Part shown: in pieces, positions 30,688 through 35,597 of the stretch
Position numbering within the stretch: the stretch's first letter is position 1
Layout: the number at the start of each line of letters is the position of its first letter
Source of the DNA: CAWDLX01 sp046728155
GTDB taxonomy: Bacteria > Actinomycetota > Actinomycetes > Mycobacteriales > Micromonosporaceae
Assembly: GCA_046728155.1 (NCBI GenBank)
Contig: JBKPDY010000088.1
Location: 1-35,597 of the forward strand
DNA length: 35,597 bases
Direction: 5' to 3'
Notes under the pieces: model-generated
Database searches by the model: none
What the model was told of the DNA's origin: nothing
Seen by the model: the letters and a program-made list of their open reading frames with translations, nothing else
Position numbers and translations under genes: made by a program

Positions 30688-31713
30688 GTGACCCGACTTA
30701 CACCCACCTACCGCTTCAGGCGGCAAGATGGGTCTGTGTACGCGGTGACGATCGCGCGTCCAGGGGGCGCGGAGGTGCTGACCTGGGGTGAGGTACCCGA
30801 CCCTTCACCCCGGCCAGGCGAGGTGCTGATAGATGTCGCGGCGAGCGGGGTCAACCGGGCCGACCTCTTGCAACGGGCCGGGTTCTATCCGCCGCCGGCG
30901 GGGGCGTCGCCGATTCCAGGCCTTGAATGCTCGGGTGCCGTCGCCGCGCTTGGTCCCGGGGTCACCCAGTGGAGTGTTGGCGACGAGGTGTGCGCGCTGC
31001 TATCGGGCGGCGGATACGCACAGCTCGTGGCCGTGCCCGCCGGTCAATGCCTGCCCGTACCGGTCGGGGTGAGCGTCGTCGACGCGGCGGGCCTTCCCGA
31101 GGCCGCCTGTACGGTCTGGTCCAATGTCTTCGTCGACGGCCGCCTCGGCCCCTTGGACACGCTGCTGGTGCACGGCGGCGGAAGCGGGGTGGGCACGATG
31201 GCGATCCAGCTCGGCGCGGCGCATGGTGCGCGGGTGCTCACGACCGCCCGGCCGAGCAAGCACGCAGTCCTTCGCGAGCTCGGCGCCGACATCACCATCG
31301 ACTACCTCGACGAAGACTTCGTCGCCGCGGTCGAGACGTCGACGAACGGACACGGAGCGGACGTCATCCTCGACATCATGGGAGCGTCGTACCTCGAGCG
31401 TAACGTCGCCGCGCTTGCTACCGGCGGACGGCTGCTCGTCGTCGGTATGCAGGGCGGTCGGGTCGCCGAGCTCGACCTCAGTGCGCTGATGGGTAAGCGG
31501 GCGAGCATCAGCTCCACGTCGTTGCGGGCACGCCCGGCCGAGGAGAAGGCGGCCATTGTCGCTGGAGTACGCGAGCACGTTTGGCCTCTCATCGAGGCGG
31601 GCAGCGTCCGGCCGGTCATCTACAAGCGCAAGCCCATGCCGGATGTGGCCGCCGCCCATCGGGTGATGGAGACCTCGGACCACGTCGGGAAGATCCTCCT
31701 GCTATCGCCGTGA
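30688..31713 (+). CDS. NAD(P)H quinone oxidoreductase (zinc-free MDR family)
   Basis: The protein (341 residues from GTG 30688; GTG 30736 is an alternative that fits the family start VYAVTIARPGG better) is a medium-chain dehydrogenase/reductase. It has VNRADLLQRAGFYPPPAG, the GxGxxG-type loop VHGGGSGVGTMAIQLGAAHG, and NGHGADVILDIMG. The FYPPPxG stretch is typical of the quinone oxidoreductase/PIG3 branch, which lacks the zinc ligands. It reduces quinones or enones with NADPH. It starts 22 bp after purC and may share its transcript. The gene is intact. Confidence 0.88.
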   Translation: MTRLTPTYRFRRQDGSVYAVTIARPGGAEVLTWGEVPDPSPRPGEVLIDVAASGVNRADLLQRAGFYPPPAGASPIPGLECSGAVAALGPGVTQWSVGDEVCALLSGGGYAQLVAVPAGQCLPVPVGVSVVDAAGLPEAACTVWSNVFVDGRLGPLDTLLVHGGGSGVGTMAIQLGAAHGARVLTTARPSKHAVLRELGADITIDYLDEDFVAAVETSTNGHGADVILDIMGASYLERNVAALATGGRLLVVGMQGGRVAELDLSALMGKRASISSTSLRARPAEEKAAIVAGVREHVWPLIEAGSVRPVIYKRKPMPDVAAAHRVMETSDHVGKILLLSP

Positions 31714-31816
31714 GCGCGGCCGCTGTCCGAGGCGGCGTACCGGGCGGCGCAGCGGGAGCACCGTGCCGGCATACACACGATGTCCTTGGCAGACTGTCCG
31801 GGCAAACGCCCCGGCG

Positions 31817-32257
31817 TCACGGGTTGAGCAGGAAGCTGGGACCAGGCCCGTCGGCCGCGAGGATATCGTCCGGATTGGATATGCGGCATCGCTGCAAGGA
31901 TAGGCAGCCGCACCCGATGCAGCTGGTCAGCCGGTCGCGCAGGCGCTCCAGAAGTCCGATCTGCTCATTCAGGCGAGCCTGCCAGGCGGCCGAGAGTCGC
32001 GTCCAGTCGGCCCTGGTCGGGGTCCGGCCACCCGGCAGGGTGTCCAGCGCCTGAGCGATCTCGTCCAGGGACAGCCCTACCCGTTGGGCGATCCGGATGA
32101 AGGCGACGCGGCGCAGCTGAGCCCGGGCATAGCGGCGCTGGTTTCCGCCGCTGCGGGCGGCCTGGATCAATCCACGGGCCTCGTAGAAGCGCAACGCCGA
32201 CGGTGCGACCCCGCTGCGGGCGGAGAGCTCTCCAATGGTCAGGGTCTCGGCTGTCAA
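31817..32257 (-). CDS. soxR: Redox-sensitive regulator SoxR
   Basis: From TTG 32257 (AAGGGG site five bases upstream) the protein has 146 residues. It has a MerR-type HTH (LTIGELSARSGVAPSALRFY, EARGLIQAARSGGNQRRYAR), a dimer helix, and the [2Fe-2S] site CIGCGCLSLQRC, the C-x2-C-x-C-x5-C signature of SoxR. The oxidised cluster activates target promoters; in actinobacteria the trigger is usually redox-active metabolites. It is divergent from the split transketolase genes, with a SoxR-box-like palindrome between. Confidence 0.92.
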   Translation of the reverse strand: MTAETLTIGELSARSGVAPSALRFYEARGLIQAARSGGNQRRYARAQLRRVAFIRIAQRVGLSLDEIAQALDTLPGGRTPTRADWTRLSAAWQARLNEQIGLLERLRDRLTSCIGCGCLSLQRCRISNPDDILAADGPGPSFLLNP

Positions 32258-32330
32258 AGCGTGCCCCTTCCATACCGAAAGCGTCAATCGGGCGCCCTTG
32301 CTGTCAAGCAGGCCCCGGACTCTTGAGTTC

Positions 32331-32340
32331 AAGTTAACTT
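32331..32340. promoter_or_regulatory. SoxR-box-like palindrome
   Basis: A perfect 10-bp palindrome aagttaactt lies in the 103-bp gap between soxR and the transketolase gene. It equals the centre of the known SoxR operator (CCTCAAGTTAACTTGAGG). The left arm extends by one base (C) and the right arm does not. TAGGAC at 32345-32350 could be the -10 box of the plus-strand gene. Confidence 0.5.
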
Positions 32341-32360
32341 TATGTAGGACGATACACCGC

Positions 32361-33029
32361 ATGAACCTCGACCAGCTGTTGAACCGCATGACGGGGGACG
32401 AGAAGCACGAGCCCAGCGCACTGTCCACACTGGATGTACTGTGGGTCCTGTACGACCGTGTTCTGCGGATCACCCCGCAGACCGTCGCCGACGACGACCG
32501 CGACCGATTTCTACTCTCCAAGGGACACGGGCCGGCGGCGTTCTACGCCGTCCTGGCGGCGAAGGGGTTCATCCCGGCAGAGTGGCTCGACGACATGGCC
32601 ACGTGGGACAACCCGCTCGGCCATCACCCGGACCGACTGCGGGTTCCCGGCGTCGAGGTCTCGTCGGGGTCGCTCGGGCATGGCCTGCCGCTCGGCGTCG
32701 GCATCGCCCTGGGTTTGCGGGCGCAGGGGCTACTGCGGCCGCGCGTCTACGTACTGGTGGGCGACGCCGAACTCGACGAGGGCTCCAACCACGAGGCGAT
32801 CGCGTACGCCGGTGCCGTCGGTCTGACCAACCTGACCGCGATTGTCGTGGACAACGACTCCGCCACCCACGGCTGGCCGGGCGGCATCGCGACCAGATTC
32901 AGCGTCAACGGCTGGGACGCGTCCGATGTGGACGGACGCGACCACGCCGAGATCGAGAAGGCGCTGCGCACGTACGGCGAGACCCGCCCCAGCGTCGTGG
33001 TGGCGTGCACGGAGCGGAGCGAAGGCTGA
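32361..33029 (+). CDS. Transketolase, N-terminal (thiamine-diphosphate) subunit
   Basis: From ATG 32361 the protein has 222 residues and covers the first domain of transketolase: FLLSKGHGPAAFYAVLAAKG (GHG with conserved His), GVEVSSGSLGHGLPLGVGIA, the ThDP motif VLVGDAELDEGSNHEAIAYA (GDxxxxEG...) and IVVDNDSATHGWPGG. It would transfer a two-carbon ketol unit between sugar phosphates together with the next gene product. It ends TGATG, overlapping the start of the partner by one base. A full transketolase has about 670 residues; this pair totals about 518 and lacks the third (C-terminal) domain in normal length. It is divergent from soxR. Confidence 0.88.
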   Translation: MNLDQLLNRMTGDEKHEPSALSTLDVLWVLYDRVLRITPQTVADDDRDRFLLSKGHGPAAFYAVLAAKGFIPAEWLDDMATWDNPLGHHPDRLRVPGVEVSSGSLGHGLPLGVGIALGLRAQGLLRPRVYVLVGDAELDEGSNHEAIAYAGAVGLTNLTAIVVDNDSATHGWPGGIATRFSVNGWDASDVDGRDHAEIEKALRTYGETRPSVVVACTERSEG

Positions 33030-33919
33030 TGCGAAATGCGTTCTACGCCGCGACGGAGGCGCTGCTGGACGAGGACCCGCGCACCGCGCTCGTCGTGGCC
33101 GACATCTCGGCCGCTGCCCTGCAACCGGTGATCCGGCGGCACCCCGAGCGCGCGGTCAATGTCGGGATCCGCGAGCAGTTGATGATCAGCGTTGCCGGCG
33201 GCCTCGCCCTGACCGGTCTGCGGCCGATAGCGCATTCCTACGCCACGTTCCTGGTGGAACGCGCCTGGGAACAGGTCAAGCTGGACATCAGCCATCAAGG
33301 AATCGGGGCTGTCCTGGTCAGTGTCGGTGCGTCGTACGACGCCTCGTCGTCGGGGCGCACCCACCACAGCCCAGGCGACGTCGCGCTCATCGACACCCTC
33401 GAGGGGTGGACGGTCCAGGTACCCGGCCACCCGGACGAGGTGGGTCCGATTCTCCGGGCCGCCGTCGGGCACGATGCGCCGGTCTACGTCCGCCTGGCCG
33501 AAAACCGCAACGACGATCCACACCCGACGGACGGACGGCTGACCGTACTCCGGCGCGGCACGCAGGCCCTCGTGGTCGCGGTGGGGCCGATGCTGGCGCC
33601 CGTACTGGCCGCAACAGCCGGGCTTGACCTGACGATCGCGTACACCAACACACCGCGCCCGTGGGACGCCGCCGCCACCAGGGAACTCGCCTGGGAACTG
33701 GCTCCACCGCCGCTCGTCGTACTCGTCGAGCCCTACCTCGCCGGCACATCGGCGCACGTCGTATCGCTCGCGCTCGCAGCGGTTCCGCACCGCCTGTTAA
33801 GTCTCGGGGTTGGTCGCCATGACACCCACCGGTACGGGACGATCGCCGACCATCATCGCGCACACGGTCTCGACCCCGCCGGCCTGCGTGCCGCGATCAC
33901 CGCCGCGGTGCCCAGCTAG
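33029..33919 (+). CDS. Transketolase, C-terminal (pyrimidine-binding) subunit
   Basis: From ATG 33029 the protein has 296 residues. The second transketolase domain is visible: ALVVADISAAALQPVIRRHP, then AVNVGIREQLMISVAGGLAL with the catalytic Glu of the proton relay (GIREQ), and a ferredoxin-like C-terminal domain (TQALVVAVGPMLAPVLAATA). HHSPGDVALIDTLEGWTVQV holds the conserved His residues. It starts inside the stop of the N-terminal subunit (TGATG), so the two are made in equal amounts. Two-gene transketolases occur in archaea, mollicutes and some specialised pathways. Confidence 0.88.
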   Translation: MRNAFYAATEALLDEDPRTALVVADISAAALQPVIRRHPERAVNVGIREQLMISVAGGLALTGLRPIAHSYATFLVERAWEQVKLDISHQGIGAVLVSVGASYDASSSGRTHHSPGDVALIDTLEGWTVQVPGHPDEVGPILRAAVGHDAPVYVRLAENRNDDPHPTDGRLTVLRRGTQALVVAVGPMLAPVLAATAGLDLTIAYTNTPRPWDAAATRELAWELAPPPLVVLVEPYLAGTSAHVVSLALAAVPHRLLSLGVGRHDTHRYGTIADHHRAHGLDPAGLRAAITAAVPS

Positions 33920-33939
33920 GTGTGCGCCTCAACGGCCTG

Positions 33940-34899
33940 CTAGACGTTGCTGTCCTCCGGCGGGACGACGGCGGGCGCCGGCACCGGCTGGGCGAAGACG
34001 AGCGCCGCCAGATCGGTCAGCACCTGTACCCCGCGGCGCAGGGTGTCTCCGCCCGGGTTCTGGTGGTACATGGCCGCCACAACGTACCGTTCGTCCGGCC
34101 CGGCGAACCCGACTGTTGCGGTGATCTGGTGGTACTTTCCCGAATCCAGCTCGCGCGACCAACCGTCCTTGACGCCGGGCCGTTCGGCCGAACCCGCGCC
34201 CCAGACGCCCCACTGCTGGATCGGCGCCACCGAGCGCATGGCGTTGACTATGTACGTCCGATCGGCCGAACCCAGCCGCTCCAGGATGTAGGTCATCAGC
34301 GCGGCCAGGTCCTTCGGAGTGCACTTGACGAAGCCCCATCGACTGGGAAACCCGCTCACGTACGAGGCGGTCGTCATCCCGTATCTGGACCTGAACGTGT
34401 TCATCCAGGCCGCCGGGTTGCCCTTGGCGTACCGGTTCCAGAGCGTGTCCGCCGCTTCGTTGTCCGACGAGTGCAGCATTGCTTCGATCTCGCTGTAGGC
34501 CGCGGCGTCCAACGTGATCACCCTGTCGCGGGACCGTTCACGCAGTGCCACGGCGAAGGCCAGCTTGGGCGTGGATCCGGCCCAGATCCGGTAGGTCGGC
34601 TCGCCGCCCAGCCAGACCGCGCCGGTCAGCCGATCCTTCACCTCGATGCCGACGTGACCGTTGGTGATCTTCTTGATGTACGCGGCAGCCGCGGCGAACC
34701 GAGCGTCCTGGACGCAGCCCCACGTGCTACATGTCGCCGACGGGCTCGCCCGGAGCGTAGTGGCGCTCACCGACGGCCCTGGTGTCGCCGCCCCCGCGGG
34801 CGCGGAGCCGGACGGACGGAACCAGACGCCGGCCGCGACGACGATCAGCCCAACGACCAGAACCGTCGCCGCTGCGATCAGCGCGTGCCGGTTCCGCAT
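33940..34899 (-). CDS. Membrane-anchored serine hydrolase, class A beta-lactamase-like
   Basis: The 319-residue protein has a membrane anchor or uncleaved signal (residues 6-27), a linker rich in Ser/Ala/Pro, then the three active-site motifs of the penicillin-recognising fold: STPK (Ser109, Lys112), SDN (145-147) and KDG (244-246). KDG replaces the usual KTG/KSG. Relatives include beta-lactamases and cell-wall-acting hydrolases; true lactamase activity cannot be inferred. The Glu166 Omega-loop residue is not evident. It starts three bases after the glycosyltransferase stop and is co-transcribed with it. Confidence 0.82.
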   Translation of the reverse strand: MRNRHALIAAATVLVVGLIVVAAGVWFRPSGSAPAGAATPGPSVSATTLRASPSATCSTWGCVQDARFAAAAAYIKKITNGHVGIEVKDRLTGAVWLGGEPTYRIWAGSTPKLAFAVALRERSRDRVITLDAAAYSEIEAMLHSSDNEAADTLWNRYAKGNPAAWMNTFRSRYGMTTASYVSGFPSRWGFVKCTPKDLAALMTYILERLGSADRTYIVNAMRSVAPIQQWGVWGAGSAERPGVKDGWSRELDSGKYHQITATVGFAGPDERYVVAAMYHQNPGGDTLRRGVQVLTDLAALVFAQPVPAPAVVPPEDSNV

Positions 34900-34902
34900 G
34901 GA

Positions 34903-35597
34903 TCAGTGCGAGGAACCGGGCTCGACCGGCGCGGGCGGCGTCTCCGGGAGGCGCCGGAACCGCTCCCGCAGGAGAATCCAGATGGCCTCGACCCCGTCCC
35001 GCCACGTGATCTTCTTGCCCTCCTCGCGGCTGCGAGCCCGGTACGAGATCGGCACCTCATAGGGCCGCAGTTTGCGTCGCAGCAGCTTGCCGGTGATCTC
35101 AGCCTCCATGCCGAAGCCATGTGACCGGACGTTCAGGCTGCGGTACAGCGCGGTCGGCATGAGCTTGAAGCACGTCTCAAGATCTGAGATGTACGAGTTG
35201 TAGATCATGTTGGCCGCGGTGGTCACACCCTTGTTGCCCATGACGTACCAGAAGGAGTAGGCGCTGTGGCTGCCGAAGGTACGGCTGCCGTACACGAGTT
35301 CGGCTCGGCCGTCCAGCACCGGCTCGAGCAGGCGCGGGATGTCCTGCGGGTCGTACTCGAGATCCGCGTCGAGGATCACAAGGTAGTCGCCGGTGGCCCG
35401 GGCCGCCGCGGTCCGGATCGCGGCGCCCTTCCCCTGGTTCCGCTCCTGCACGATGACGTTCAGCCGCGAGTCCGCGAGACCGGCCAGGATATCGGGTGTG
35501 CGATCCGTGCTGCCGTCATCGACGACGACCAGCTCGATCTCGCAGGGGTAGGAGACATCAAGCGCCTGCTTGACTGCGGTCGCGATAAGTGTCTGCT
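34903..35597 (-). CDS. Family 2 glycosyltransferase (dolichyl-phosphate mannosyltransferase-like), 5' end beyond window
   Basis: The frame is open to the right edge and encodes about 230 residues of a GT-A-fold enzyme: CEIELVVVDDGSTDRTPDIL (nucleotide-binding Asp pair), NQGKGAAIRTAAARATGDYL, the DxD-like VILDADLEYDPQDIPRLLEP, and KKITWRDGVEAIWILLRERF at the C-terminus. Relatives transfer a sugar from a nucleotide donor to polyprenyl phosphate or a lipid acceptor. The product ends before any membrane anchor. It is the upstream partner of the serine hydrolase, which suggests a cell-envelope role. Confidence 0.85.
   Translation of the reverse strand, partial: QTLIATAVKQALDVSYPCEIELVVVDDGSTDRTPDILAGLADSRLNVIVQERNQGKGAAIRTAAARATGDYLVILDADLEYDPQDIPRLLEPVLDGRAELVYGSRTFGSHSAYSFWYVMGNKGVTTAANMIYNSYISDLETCFKLMPTALYRSLNVRSHGFGMEAEITGKLLRRKLRPYEVPISYRARSREEGKKITWRDGVEAIWILLRERFRRLPETPPAPVEPGSSH

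Noticed and set aside
33940..34899. Serine hydrolase as a true beta-lactamase resistance gene
   Set aside because: KDG replaces KTG and no clear Omega-loop Glu is seen; the membrane anchor and glycosyltransferase partner point to an envelope role.

Overview
This is a high-GC actinobacterial chromosome segment: GC-rich codons, many GTG, TTG and possibly CTG starts, leaderless-looking promoters, and actinobacterial families such as DUF4188, DUF4240, XRE/TPR regulators and the MEP-pathway enzyme IspH. Gene content and operon style fit Micromonosporaceae or a close relative; that placement is an inference from content only. Intact metabolic blocks alternate with strongly decayed accessory DNA. 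I count about 18 broken genes in 35.6 kb.

Layout. 1-8.9 kb is decayed accessory DNA: the start of a phosphotransferase gene at the left edge, a frameshifted acetyltransferase, IS110-family and ISL3-family fragments, intact single genes (HNH endonuclease, methyltransferase, VOC protein), an HD/NTF2-like/GlcG operon beside a GlxA-type AraC regulator (its last gene cut by the ISL3 end), and relics of a DUF4240 gene and a P-loop kinase. 8.96-9.16 kb holds tRNA-Arg(ACG) and tRNA-Ser(GCT). 9.3-13.1 kb holds an EcsC-like protein, a CPBP intramembrane protease, a globin-ferredoxin-reductase fusion and an FhuF-like 2Fe-2S protein. 13.1-16.4 kb is a compact nucleotide cluster: an RfaE-type nucleotidyltransferase and a dCMP-deaminase-like protein on the plus strand, facing a coupled thyA-folA-HIT operon on the minus strand. 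16.4-20.2 kb has a small unknown gene, ispH, an acetyltransferase, a GH25 muramidase without signal peptide, a SnoaL-like relic and an SRPBCC protein.

20.2-29.7 kb looks like a nested genomic island at tRNA-Ser(TGA). A 3' half of this tRNA lies at the left end, a 5' half at the right end next to purC, and one intact copy with a tyrosine-integrase relic lies in between. Both halves break at the same anticodon-arm core. Inside are a secreted DUF11 protein, a truncated LacI-araB pair, a truncated EamA transporter, a 3' half of tRNA-Phe with 10-bp tandem repeats next to it, an SMI1/KNR4 protein, broken XRE and MerR regulators, a DUF4188 protein and a broken nucleoside-deoxyribosyltransferase/TIR-like gene.

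29.8-35.6 kb returns to intact genes: purC, a quinone oxidoreductase, soxR divergent from a two-gene (split) transketolase with a SoxR-box-like palindrome between them, and a membrane-anchored serine hydrolase downstream of a glycosyltransferase that runs off the right edge.

The most unusual items are the tRNA-Ser island with complementary tRNA halves, the inverted IS110 transposase halves, the soxR/split-transketolase pair, and the thymidylate-centred cluster with an atypical ThyA.
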